From Vibrio penaeicida (lineage in GTDB: Bacteria; Pseudomonadota; Gammaproteobacteria; Enterobacterales; Vibrionaceae), in NCBI RefSeq assembly GCF_019977755.1, contig NZ_AP025145.1:372001-436000 (forward strand): a stretch of 64,000 bases of DNA, written 5' to 3'. Made by a program: the position numbers and the translations under genes. The notes below the pieces were generated by a model that ran no database searches, was not told the origin of the DNA, and saw only the letters and a program-made list of their open reading frames with translations. Below, in pieces: positions 43,939 through 52,661 of the stretch (positions are counted from its first letter, which is position 1; each line of letters begins with the position of its first letter).

Positions 43939-44730
43939 ATGTCGCCGGATAGCTTATTTAACTCACTTTGGCAGGACTACATCAACCGTCTTTGCCCTTC
44001 AGCACAAAAAGTTCATGACTTGCTGCAAGAAGACGAAGCGCTCATCAATGACCATATTGCGCTACGAACATTTGAAGGTAGTAAAGTAGGAATCGATGTT
44101 CTTGCCAAGCCGTTTTTAGCAGTGGGTTATCAACCAGCAGGTGACTATGTGTTTGAGTCGAAAAAGTTGATTGCAAAGCACTTTGAACACCCCGATCCAA
44201 AATACCCTAAAGTGTTCATCAGTGAATTGGAAATCCATAAATGCTCGGCTGAACTGCAAAGAATCGTGGGTAAATTACTTGATCAGGTAGACACATCGAC
44301 CTTACAAACTTCTGATTTTTTATGCAGCGGTCGTCTATGGGAACTGAATTATGCTGATTACGTGACCTTAGCAGCAGAGAGTGAATATGCCTCTTGGCTT
44401 GCGGCGCACGGATATGGCGCGAATCACTTTACGGTGAGTGTGAATCAGTTGAATCAATTTGAAGAGGTGAAACAGGTCAACCAACACCTACGAGAAGCCA
44501 GCTTTACCATCAACGAGTTTGGCGGAGAAGTGAAAGGGTCGCCAGAGGTTTTACTGGAACAGTCTTCTACAATGGCGGATAAAGTGCCAGTGCACTTTGT
44601 TGAAACAACAGAAATCATTCCTGGTGGATTTTATGAGTTTGCCAAGCGTTATCCAATGAATAATGGTGAGCTCTATTCCGGATTCGTTGCCGCCTCCGCC
44701 GACAAAATTTTTGAAAGTACCAACGGTTAG
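43939..44730 (+). CDS. DUF1338-family protein, 2-oxoadipate dioxygenase/decarboxylase-like
   Basis: A 263-residue cytoplasmic protein with the family pattern: NDHIALRTF (metal His), a SKKLIAKHFEHPD segment, VFISELEI (metal Glu), AAHGYGANHFTVSV and VETTEIIPGGFYEFAKRY. The characterised relative HglS turns 2-oxoadipate into D-2-hydroxyglutarate in D-lysine breakdown, using Fe(II). HglS is longer (about 460 residues), so this is a short member and its substrate is open. AAGGAG stands before the ATG. Controlled presumably by the divergent LysR. Confidence 0.8.
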   Translation: MSPDSLFNSLWQDYINRLCPSAQKVHDLLQEDEALINDHIALRTFEGSKVGIDVLAKPFLAVGYQPAGDYVFESKKLIAKHFEHPDPKYPKVFISELEIHKCSAELQRIVGKLLDQVDTSTLQTSDFLCSGRLWELNYADYVTLAAESEYASWLAAHGYGANHFTVSVNQLNQFEEVKQVNQHLREASFTINEFGGEVKGSPEVLLEQSSTMADKVPVHFVETTEIIPGGFYEFAKRYPMNNGELYSGFVAASADKIFESTNG

Positions 44731-44813
44731 ATAGTGAACTTAGTAAAATAATGAGGGAAGCGCGCCGACTTGTTAAGCCTATACTGCGTCCCTCGTTTCC
44801 AATTTTTATTGGA

Positions 44814-45170
44814 TTACGATTTCTTAACTGCCGCCGTCACAATAAGCTCCACTTTCAGCGTTGGGCGAGCCAGCTTTGCTTCGCCACACGCACGGGCAGG
44901 GGCTTCACCTTCATCAAACCACTCATCCCAAACCGCATTCATTTCTTGGAAATCGGACATATCAGAAAGCCAGACGATAGTTTGCAACACATGATGTTTG
45001 TCGCTGCCCGCTTCTTCAAGTAAAGCTTCTACACGCCTAATTGCTTCGCGTGTTTGGTCGGCGACACTCTCTTCCGCAATACCCACTTGACCGCACAGAT
45101 AGATCGTATCGTTATGCTTGACTATCTTGCTCATGCGTTGGTTCGTGTGCAGTCTTTCTATATCACTCAT
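44814..45170 (-). CDS. RidA-family protein
   Basis: A 118-residue protein with the RidA/YjgF fold: TIYLCGQVG, QTREAIRRVEALLEEAG, and the conserved Arg in APARACGEAKLARP. RidA members deaminate reactive 2-aminoacrylate or related imines; this one belongs to the shorter subgroup in which specificity varies. Convergent with the DUF1338 gene. Confidence 0.87.
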   Translation of the reverse strand: MSDIERLHTNQRMSKIVKHNDTIYLCGQVGIAEESVADQTREAIRRVEALLEEAGSDKHHVLQTIVWLSDMSDFQEMNAVWDEWFDEGEAPARACGEAKLARPTLKVELIVTAAVKKS

Positions 45171-45628
45171 GTTCCTTCCCTTTACGTTATCTTGATGGGT
45201 TCCAAACCCAAAATCTTACCGTCAGTGTATTGATAAAGCTATTGAAAAGAAATCTTTGGTTTTCATATGAGAGTGTCTTTAAAAACATCGTTAGATCAAA
45301 TACACAAATTGAAAAATTGCATTTACAACTCAAAGGTAGAATAGAAATAATGTCCCCTGATATGGACGTATGTGACTTTAGTTCTTTTTCTGCTTGCGAT
45401 TGTTGTCGCCACCTAGATATAAAACTTACAAAATTATTTCGTTCTCAAAATTGCTAGTTTACAAAATATAAAAGCATGATAAATATCTCAATTAGTACTT
45501 TTGGAAAGCTGAAGGTCTATTTTGATATTCGTTTGTAAACTAGAATCCTCATTTATTTTATAAGAATCTTTCTCTGATGCATAAAGGATACTAGCAGTAG
45601 AGGAAAGCGTTCATTTGGTCAGGTTGTT
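45171..45628. other. Intergenic region upstream of the Sel1/RCC1-like lipoprotein
   Basis: About 460 AT-rich bases. The single open frame (75 residues, TTG start at 45230) has no features and is not supported. A candidate promoter region for the lipoprotein gene lies after about 45480, without clear hexamers. Confidence 0.45.
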
Positions 45629-48600
45629 ATGAAAAGCGTTGTTTTAGCTACTTTGGTTAGCTTTGGATTATTGATGGGTTGTGGCGGCGGCTCCGATTCA
45701 GGAGGAGGTCAGACAGCTGAAGATGCATTTGTACAAGCGCTTAACCATGAAGAGACTGGCAATGTAAGTGCAGCATTCGCACTATACAAAAAATCGGCAG
45801 AGTTGGGGCACAGTGGTGCACAAAACAACCTGGGTTTGATGTACCTTTACGGCGAAGGTACTGAGCAAAATGAAGTAGAGTCTTTGAAATGGTTTAGTAA
45901 ATCAGCCAATCAAGGGAACAAATATGGTCAATACAATCTTGCACGTTCTTATTTCTATGGCTGGGGTACAGGAAAAAATTATTCTCAAGCATTTAATTGG
46001 GCAAGCCGTGCTAAGGATCATTCTGGTGCGATAAACCTTCTGGGTATCCTTTATGAGGAGGGTAAAGGGGTTTCAAAAAATCTTATTCAAGCTTTCCAGT
46101 TATATCAAAAGGCAGCTAACTCAGATAATGCCAGTGGAATGTTCAATTTAGGACGAATGTATCAGTACGGGATATATGTCCAGAAAAGCTTCTCAGAGGC
46201 TAAAAAGTGGTATGAACTAGCTGGATCCAGAAATCACGGTGGTGCCTATTACCAGCTGAGTCTAATGTATTTCAAAGAACAAAAAGAAAATGAAAGCACG
46301 ATCAGCTACTACGTCGAGCGTTCTGCCTCGTTGGGTTATAGCCAAGCCCAGTTCTCGCTTGCGAGAGCTTACTATACAGGAAAGTTATTTGATGAAGTTT
46401 CTCACAGGCAACATTTTGATTATGCCAGACAATGGTATGAAAAAGCCGCTTTAAACGGTCATATTGGTGCGAAAAATAATCTTGCTTTGATGCTAGCTAT
46501 GGGAGAAGGAGGAGACGCTGATTACGTTTCTGCCTACAACTTGCTAAAAGAAATTTCTGAAGAAGATTACGTAACTGGTCAAGTTAATCTGGCTGAGTTT
46601 TATGAACTGGGTCATCTTGGAACTAATGATTTCACTAAAGCATATCAGTGGTATCAAAAGGCTGAGCTTCTTTGTGAGAAGCTCACAAGCATTTCAAAAA
46701 GCTGTGCTGAAGTTTATGTTCGAATTGGGATGCTCCACGAACGGGGCGTTTTGGATGAAATAGATTACGACAAAGCTTTACATTACTTCCAGAAAGCTTC
46801 CAGTGTGTCATATCCTCCAGCATTTACTCAATTAGGAAAATTGTATCTAGATGGTTTTGCATTTGAGAAAAAGTATGACGTAGCTAAAGAGTGGTTTGAA
46901 AAAGCAATCAATTCTGGTTCTCCTGATGCTGGCGCCCAGAATTATTTGGGGTATATGTATCAGCATGGATTAGGAGTGGAAGAAAACGTCACAATAGCCG
47001 AAGAATATTATAAGAAGGCAATGGCGCAGGATTATGCCCCAGCCTTTACTAATATGGCCATCTTAGCAGGGCCTGACGGTGGAAGATATCAGCTATATTC
47101 ATCGGCTGTCTTCAGGTATGACTACGATCCTCAAGCTCTATATTACATTTCTAACTATACCTATTTCATGAGCGAGGAAGATAAAAGGAAAGATTGGCTA
47201 ATGCTTGCAGCCAATGCTGGCAGTGTGGATGCTTATCACGGACTGGGATACAGAGCGGAAACGGTTGCTAGTTTTTACGATGAAAATAGCCACAAGTACA
47301 AAGAGTTATATAAAGAAGCAGCACAGTGGTACGAAAAAGCAGCTAAACGAAATCATATTCAAGCTATGCTGAAAATTGCGTATCTATACACCAGTGGTAA
47401 TGGTGTTGCTCAAAACTCAGAGAGTGCTTCGTACTATTATTTGAAAGCAGCACGGCTTGGCAACCCAGAGGCGCAGTTCAAAATGGGGCAACTTTATCAA
47501 TCTGGATTTGGTGTTGATGTCGATTATGCACTTTCTCTTTATTGGTTTGAGAAAGCTCAGCTGCAAGGAATGGATATAGCGACGACGGAAATTGGAAAAA
47601 TACACGAATTCGGTCTAGGTGTTGCTCAAGACTACAATAAAGCCTTTAGCTATTACTCTGAAGCGGCAGACAAAAATGAAGCTGAAGCACAGTACCGTCT
47701 TGGTTTGTTGTATAGAGACGGTCTGGGTACGCAAATGAATGAGAATGCTTCTAAGACCTGGCTGATGCAGGCAGCGACCAAAGGTCATAGAGAAGCTCAT
47801 GCTTTAACTTATTCCCCTGTAAAAGAGATTTTAAATACCGTAACAGCAGGGGCAGTTCTTCGAGAAGATGGCTCAGTGATAACTTGGGGAGACGCTGTTA
47901 GCGATATTTCGTCCGTAAAAGAAAAACTTACACAAGGAGTGGTTGCCATAGGTAGCAGCTTAGCAGATTTTGCTGCTTTGAAAGAAGATGGAAGCGTCGT
48001 TCGATGGGGAAAGCTAATTGGTGACAATCTAGACGAAAGCAGGTTTGCAAGCGGTGTAAAAGAGTTACATTTTGGGCGACGAGGGCTAGCTGTGATAAAA
48101 GAAAGTGGGGAATTAATCATATGGAGTGATTGCTGTAATGACCAACCACCAGTCTTGCCTAAGCTACAATCAGGCGTCGAAAAAGTACTTTTTACTAGTT
48201 CTTCAATTGCAGCCTTGAAAGATAATGGTGAGCTTGTGACCTGGGATTGGTTAGATTCTAGCAATGTCGAAGCACAGCTAGCTTCTGGTGTTGTTGATTT
48301 TGTCTCCAATTTTCAAGCTAACTTGGCATTAAAGAATGACGGTTCCATAGTTTTGTGGGGAGTATCGAAAGGCGCCAACAATACTGAAGTTGAAGGTGAG
48401 CTAAACAATGATGTGAGTAAAGTTGTTAGCGGGTATGACAGTATGGTTGCCATTACAAATTCTGGGAAAGTCGTGGAGTGGGATGATGAACAATACAATG
48501 TCGTGTTCCCAAGAGGGATAACTAATGTCATATATGGCAATGTACAATATCTTGCCTACAAAGATGACGGAAGTGTTTATTCCTGGGGCAGTGGAATGTC

Positions 48601-49009
48601 TGTTGAATCTGTCAGTATCTCTGGGAGCAAAGTGAAAAAGGCTATCTCATCAGATGCCGGTTTTGCGGTGTTAAAAGAAGACGGAACCTTAATATCCTGG
48701 GAGCGAACCTACGTAGGAACTTACTACAATAAATATTACGATACGATTCCAAATGACGGTATTAAAGATATATTTGCAAATGAAAACTCATTTGCTGCGA
48801 TTAAGAATGATGGCAGTGCATTTTCTTGGGGAGAATTAGAATCAAGCGAAGTGTCGGACAAACTCCGTAGTGATGTTTCTAAAATCATTCCCACCAACCG
48901 AGCTTTTTATGCGATCAAATCAAATGGAGAGGTTGTATACTGGGGTGGAATTGGTGATACTTTTGACCGTATTTCACGCCCTGATATTGTATTAAACCCA
49001 CCTCAATAA
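45629..49009 (+). CDS. Lipoprotein with Sel1-like repeats and RCC1-like beta-propeller
   Basis: A 1,126-residue lipoprotein with lipobox LLMGCGGG (Cys 18). Residues 30-730 are about 15 Sel1-like TPR repeats of some 36 residues (AQNNLGLMYLYGEGTEQN-type), which mediate protein-protein contacts. Residues 735-1120 are about eight repeats of about 45 residues with AALKEDGSVVRWG or ALKNDGSIVLWG motifs, an RCC1-like propeller. Sel1 plus RCC1 in one lipoprotein is unusual. The function is probably a scaffold on the outer or inner membrane. Single gene. Confidence 0.87.
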   Translation: MKSVVLATLVSFGLLMGCGGGSDSGGGQTAEDAFVQALNHEETGNVSAAFALYKKSAELGHSGAQNNLGLMYLYGEGTEQNEVESLKWFSKSANQGNKYGQYNLARSYFYGWGTGKNYSQAFNWASRAKDHSGAINLLGILYEEGKGVSKNLIQAFQLYQKAANSDNASGMFNLGRMYQYGIYVQKSFSEAKKWYELAGSRNHGGAYYQLSLMYFKEQKENESTISYYVERSASLGYSQAQFSLARAYYTGKLFDEVSHRQHFDYARQWYEKAALNGHIGAKNNLALMLAMGEGGDADYVSAYNLLKEISEEDYVTGQVNLAEFYELGHLGTNDFTKAYQWYQKAELLCEKLTSISKSCAEVYVRIGMLHERGVLDEIDYDKALHYFQKASSVSYPPAFTQLGKLYLDGFAFEKKYDVAKEWFEKAINSGSPDAGAQNYLGYMYQHGLGVEENVTIAEEYYKKAMAQDYAPAFTNMAILAGPDGGRYQLYSSAVFRYDYDPQALYYISNYTYFMSEEDKRKDWLMLAANAGSVDAYHGLGYRAETVASFYDENSHKYKELYKEAAQWYEKAAKRNHIQAMLKIAYLYTSGNGVAQNSESASYYYLKAARLGNPEAQFKMGQLYQSGFGVDVDYALSLYWFEKAQLQGMDIATTEIGKIHEFGLGVAQDYNKAFSYYSEAADKNEAEAQYRLGLLYRDGLGTQMNENASKTWLMQAATKGHREAHALTYSPVKEILNTVTAGAVLREDGSVITWGDAVSDISSVKEKLTQGVVAIGSSLADFAALKEDGSVVRWGKLIGDNLDESRFASGVKELHFGRRGLAVIKESGELIIWSDCCNDQPPVLPKLQSGVEKVLFTSSSIAALKDNGELVTWDWLDSSNVEAQLASGVVDFVSNFQANLALKNDGSIVLWGVSKGANNTEVEGELNNDVSKVVSGYDSMVAITNSGKVVEWDDEQYNVVFPRGITNVIYGNVQYLAYKDDGSVYSWGSGMSVESVSISGSKVKKAISSDAGFAVLKEDGTLISWERTYVGTYYNKYYDTIPNDGIKDIFANENSFAAIKNDGSAFSWGELESSEVSDKLRSDVSKIIPTNRAFYAIKSNGEVVYWGGIGDTFDRISRPDIVLNPPQ

Positions 49010-49031
49010 CCTCTGTTCTTAACCGAATTAG

Positions 49032-49060
49032 GATGCCTCAAACAATTTGGTTGGGGCATC
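49032..49060 (+). terminator. Terminator of the Sel1/RCC1-like gene
   Basis: A 10-bp stem GATGCCTCAA / TTGGGGCATC with one wobble and a 9-base loop, followed by ATTTTAGG; it lies 23 bp after the stop. Confidence 0.75.
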
Positions 49061-49668
49061 ATTTTAGGCAAAAAATACTGACAAGTTCCAAGAATCTCCG
49101 TTTTTTCTGTAAAGGCGATTAAATTTCATGGAGTCCTCAGGAACATTCACTTTAAAAATGCACGAATTCCGCCAGTCACAATGAGTTAAGTTTCGACCCT
49201 TAAAGCCACTTGCAGTCTCTTCTGGCACTTAAAATACTAGCGTATGTTGTCTTCCAATCTTACCTAGAAAAGGTCGTTCATTTCATATTTAAAGCGTTGA
49301 GAGGGGCTGTATTTTCGTTAAGACAAAATTGAATACTCAGCCGAATCCCATCGATATTACTCAAGAACTCGAAGTGCTAAAAAGTGAACGAATGGTTCCT
49401 TTCTTAATGCGAGTGTCCCACTAATTTGTAATTTGTAATTTATACGCAATTAACAGTAAATATTATAGAGTTACTGCCGTTAAAGAATAGCTGGTTGAAT
49501 TATGTTAACAGTATTTGAGCGGTATTTTATGAGTTGTTTTTCTAACCTCATTTCGCTTTCCAAAAGCACATGTTAAGCAAGTTTTTCTGGCTAAATTGAT
49601 AATTTAACATTGGTTGAATGTACATCGTTTCAGATAGTTACGAGACGCCTTGCTAGGAATAAATAGAT
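49061..49668. other. Intergenic region with no supported gene
   Basis: About 600 bp. A short open stretch near 49319-49423 reads PNPIDITQELEVLKSERM and then stops, perhaps a decayed gene fragment, but there is no start or known domain. Otherwise AT-rich sequence upstream of the barrel gene. Confidence 0.4.
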
Positions 49669-50211
49669 ATGAAAAACATCACTTTTTTGCTTGCCGCACT
49701 TTTATCTACGTCCACCTTCGGAGCTAGCCATCATCTGGGTATTAAGCTTGGAGGTGCAGCTATTAATAATGATGACACTGGCGATGTTGGGGTTGCAGTC
49801 CAGTTTGAGTATGCCTATCAATTTCACCCCAATTTTTCTGCTGAAATAGGTTATGCGACCGCTTCTGGAGTGACTAACGCTATTGTGACTGGCGTACTTA
49901 CCGACAACACAGAAACGTTTGAATATGACGCTACCTTCGCAGGTTTGAAGGCTAACATTGCTCCGATGGACTTTTTTAATTTTTACGCGATGGGCGGTGT
50001 CAGCCATTCAGATCTACAACGAACACTCAAACCCAAGTCAGGTGGAGCTGAAACGGTTGAACACCACAAAGGGGCAAACCCATATTTTGGGGGCGGAGCA
50101 GAGCTCATCTTGCTGGATACTTTTAGCCTTAGCTTGGACTATCGTCGCTTCATGTTTGAAAGCAGCTATTACTCCGATACCATCTTAGCTGGGCTCAATT
50201 TCCGATTCTAA
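49669..50211 (+). CDS. Small outer-membrane beta-barrel protein
   Basis: A 180-residue protein with a signal peptide (cleavage near FGA, residue 19). Alternating aromatic/polar strands (HLGIKLGGAAI, QFEYAYQFHPNFSAEIGY, FFNFYAMGGVSHS, LSLDYRRFMF) end in a C-terminal Phe (GLNFRF), the signature recognised by the BAM complex. It resembles the OmpA N-terminal or Ail/OmpX-type 8-strand barrels. Single gene followed by a hairpin. Confidence 0.83.
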   Translation: MKNITFLLAALLSTSTFGASHHLGIKLGGAAINNDDTGDVGVAVQFEYAYQFHPNFSAEIGYATASGVTNAIVTGVLTDNTETFEYDATFAGLKANIAPMDFFNFYAMGGVSHSDLQRTLKPKSGGAETVEHHKGANPYFGGGAELILLDTFSLSLDYRRFMFESSYYSDTILAGLNFRF

Positions 50212-50240
50212 GATCTACCAACCTGCATTGATGATCCTAC

Positions 50241-50267
50241 AGCTGCCGTATCATTGGTACGGCAGCT
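50241..50267 (+). terminator. Hairpin after the beta-barrel gene
   Basis: A perfect 10-bp stem AGCTGCCGTA / TACGGCAGCT with a 7-base loop, 30 bp after the stop; the following T-run is short (TTATC). Confidence 0.6.
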
Positions 50268-50429
50268 TTATCATCAGTAAATATCTCTTTAAAGCAATAA
50301 ACTGCATAGCTGATGAACTAGTCGTATAGTCACTTTAAGCTCGAATTTAATCAGATATATAGAGCTTGGTCTTAGCAGTAAGTTATTGAATAAAAAATTC
50401 AAATAGTTCGCCAAATTAAATGGCATACT

Positions 50430-50750
50430 TTAACAATATGAACAGTCATCATCAGGGCTGTAGTAAAGGTACTCTGATTTGGTGGAATCCCACCGAAAAT
50501 ATGAGATATGAGTATCAATGCATTGTTTAATGTCATCTATCACATCTTGCACTTGGTCTTTCTTGATGATTTGAATGTTAGCAATTCGATGGTAAAAAAC
50601 AGTCCAGGAAACAACAGCGTGATCCCATCGAACGCCACCATCGTCACTGGTTGTGAAAATGTAGCGGAGTGGATCTATTTTCCCGGTATGCTCCCACTCT
50701 TTGGCAATTAGTCTGTCTAACCCTTGGCTACCAGCTTCACAGGAAGACAA
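50430..50750 (-). pseudogene. Probable 3' fragment of a truncated gene next to a REP copy
   Basis: An open frame of 106 residues with coding-like composition (LSSCEAGSQGLDRL, FTTSDDGGVRWDHAVVSW, YYSPDDDC). The only start is TTG, and the frame runs back without a stop into the REP sequence at 50775-50850, so the 5' part seems to have been replaced by the element. The SSCEAG motif weakly recalls the Cys motif of caspase-like CHAT proteins. Could also be a short intact gene of unknown function. Confidence 0.5.
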
Positions 50751-50769
50751 TGATACAAAGACTTCTCCG

Positions 50770-50848
50770 AAGAATAAGTGGGACAGTCGTTTTAAGAAAA
50801 CACGAAACCCATCAATTACAGTGAGTTGCGCCTAAATCCACAAAGGCT
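50770..50848 (-). repeat. REP-like repeat, left copy
   Basis: Read on the minus strand it carries CACTGTAATTGATGG, TTCGTGTTTTCTTAAAA and GACTGTCCC, matching about 75 bp of the right copy at 52037-52115. The two copies flank the transposase in opposite orientation. Confidence 0.8.
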
Positions 50849-51764
50849 GCACTCGCCCGTTTCCCGCTGTGTTCGGCGCTCATTCTTATGCGGCTATGAT
50901 TCGCAGCAAAACCAATGCTTTGAACATCGCAGAGGCTGGATTGAAGAGCGACTCCTCAAACTCACTCAGGTATTCTGTATTGATGTTTGCGCCTACGCCA
51001 TCATGAGTAACCACTACCATGTGGTTCTTCATATCAATGTTGAACATGAAAAAGCCCTTTCAGACGAAGAGATATGCGACCGATGGTTAAGTTTTCACGC
51101 GCCGCCTGTATTGATTCAGAAGTGGTTGAAAAAAGATGCCTTATCCGACGCAGAAGAAGTCAAAATCCACGAAATCATTGATATTTGGCGAGAGCGTTTA
51201 ACCAGCATCAGTTGGTTCATGCGCTTACTGAATCAATTCATTGCCACTCAAGCCAACAAAGAAGATGGCTGTACAGGTCACTTCTGGGAGGGGCGATTCA
51301 AAAGCCAAGCGTTATTGGATGAACAAGCCCTTGCGGCAGCGATGGCTTACGTCGATTTGAACCCAGTTCGCGCCAACATGGCAGATACCCCTGAAACGTC
51401 GGAATACACTTCTGTAAAAGCGCGAATTCAAGCGCTGAAAAACAACAAAGCTAGTGTACCTTGCTTGCATCCTTTTGTGGGGTATCCAAGAAAAGATATC
51501 CCTTCAGGCATTCCTTTTCGGCTCATGGATTACCTAGAATTGGTGGATTGGACGGACAGACAAATTCGTGAAGACAAACGCGGATCTATCAATTCAGCTC
51601 TTCCTTCCATCTTAAACCGATTAGGCATAGACCAAGCCACTTGGATGAGCGCTTGCACTCAGCTGGAGAAGGGCACGGTCGTTGGCTGTGAAACCACCAT
51701 CAAACACGTGATGCCGAAGCTAAACCGAAAGCGCATAGCCAGTTTTCGGTTACCGGATAGCTAA
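50826..51764 (+). CDS. REP-associated tyrosine transposase (RAYT, Y1/HUH family)
   Basis: A 312-residue protein with SRCVRRSFLCGYD, the HUH motif in AIMSNHYHVVLH, and the catalytic-Tyr region GHFWEGRFKSQALLDEQALAAAMAYVDLNPVRA. Such enzymes mobilise REP/BIME sequences as single strands. The TTG start at 50826 lies inside the left REP copy. The usual N-terminal segment before SRCVRR is replaced by unrelated residues (RLNPQRLHSP), so the N-terminus may be truncated or mis-started. Confidence 0.83.
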   Translation: MRLNPQRLHSPVSRCVRRSFLCGYDSQQNQCFEHRRGWIEERLLKLTQVFCIDVCAYAIMSNHYHVVLHINVEHEKALSDEEICDRWLSFHAPPVLIQKWLKKDALSDAEEVKIHEIIDIWRERLTSISWFMRLLNQFIATQANKEDGCTGHFWEGRFKSQALLDEQALAAAMAYVDLNPVRANMADTPETSEYTSVKARIQALKNNKASVPCLHPFVGYPRKDIPSGIPFRLMDYLELVDWTDRQIREDKRGSINSALPSILNRLGIDQATWMSACTQLEKGTVVGCETTIKHVMPKLNRKRIASFRLPDS

Positions 51765-52036
51765 CGCTCCCTCCTAGACAAACCACACACCTCAAACTCT
51801 TAAGCCAATAGCCACTTTGGCGGCTTTGCATACCTAAAAATCAAAAAGATAAGAGATATTTGCTAAATTTTCGGCAAATATCCCATATAGTGAGCTCAAT
51901 TTCATCGATATCAGTTGGGTTTGGTATTCGCAACAGGTAAGTACTTCAGATCCTTTCTAAAGTGTGTGTCCTGCTAAATTCGTGTCCTGCTAAATTCGAT
52001 ACTTGAAAGCCTCAGTACCCGAAATACCCCATCATC
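51765..52036. other. Sequence between the RAYT gene and the right REP copy
   Basis: No gene. It contains a short doubled phrase GTCCTGCTAAATTCG at about 51968-52000 and AT-rich sequence. Confidence 0.4.
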
Positions 52037-52149
52037 GCCTTTATGGTTCTAGGCACAAGCCACTGTAATTGATGGAGTTCGTGTTTTCTTAAAAGTGACT
52101 GTCCCTGTTTTCTTCATTTTCTTAAAAGTGACTGTCCCTGTTTTCTTCA
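52037..52149 (+). repeat. REP-like repeat, right copy, with a tandem 33-bp duplication
   Basis: The segment 52037-52115 matches the left REP copy in inverted orientation. Its end is duplicated: 33-bp units at 52084-52116 and 52117-52149 are identical (TTTTCTTAAAAGTGACTGTC core). Together with the left copy it brackets the transposase gene like the ends of a mobile unit. Confidence 0.82.
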
Positions 52150-52151
52150 AT

Positions 52152-52370
52152 CTATGCGAAATAAAACGCAATATCTTTTATTAATTCGGAATCTTTCCTA
52201 TCAATACCAATTTCCGACGAGGAAATTTCATGGAGAACTCCATTAACTCCATTAACTCCATTGAAGCCGCGTATTTCTATTTCATGTAATAACGTGTTTT
52301 TTTTGCTACTTTTGATAGTATACTTATTAGCCAAATAGTAAAGATTTTCATATAGTTGCTCATCGGTCAC
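52152..52370 (-). CDS. Small unknown protein downstream of the Rhs unit
   Basis: A 72-residue product with a GTG start (VTDEQLYENLYYLANKY). The middle holds GVNGVNGV, encoded by three 9-bp units of AACTCCATT (52236-52262). The end reaches the REP boundary at 52150, so the gene could be cut there. It may be an orphan immunity gene left from an earlier Rhs toxin tip; no family recognised. Confidence 0.5.
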   Translation of the reverse strand: MTDEQLYENLYYLANKYTIKSSKKNTLLHEIEIRGFNGVNGVNGVLHEISSSEIGIDRKDSELIKDIAFYFA

Positions 52371-52405
52371 AATATGTTTACTCCTCAGGAATTAGTTTTA
52401 TGGTT

Positions 52406-52660
52406 TTAACCCCAAAAATGAAAAAGGTCCTCTATGATTTCTTTATCTTCGTCAGGTAAGTCGCTGTAAAACTGATTTTTTTTTCTTTGAGCAATAAACT
52501 TTTCGAATATTGATCGAAATGGCAATCTTCCGCTTTTTTTAGATAAGTCAAGGATGATTTGTAACTCTTTTCTAAAGTCTGCATCGGTTACTGTTTTATC
52601 AAATATTGTTTCAAGATCTCTTATGGCTTCTTGAATCGGATAACTTTGTCGTAATTTCAT
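52406..52660 (-). CDS. Putative immunity protein for the Rhs toxin
   Basis: An 84-residue acidic helical protein (QEAIRDLETIFDKTV, LPDEDKEIIEDLFHFWG) starting one base after the Rhs stop, the usual place of Rhs-cognate immunity genes. AT-rich like the toxin tip. No family recognised; identity is from position only. Confidence 0.7.
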   Translation of the reverse strand: MKLRQSYPIQEAIRDLETIFDKTVTDADFRKELQIILDLSKKSGRLPFRSIFEKFIAQRKKNQFYSDLPDEDKEIIEDLFHFWG

Positions 52661-52661
52661 G

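Noticed and set aside
45230..45457. Plus-strand 75-residue open frame with TTG start
   Set aside because: No Shine-Dalgarno, no recognised motif, AT-rich intergenic sequence.
52084..52149. Tandem repeat as a CRISPR-like array
   Set aside because: Only two adjoining 33-bp units without spacers; explained as duplicated REP sequence.
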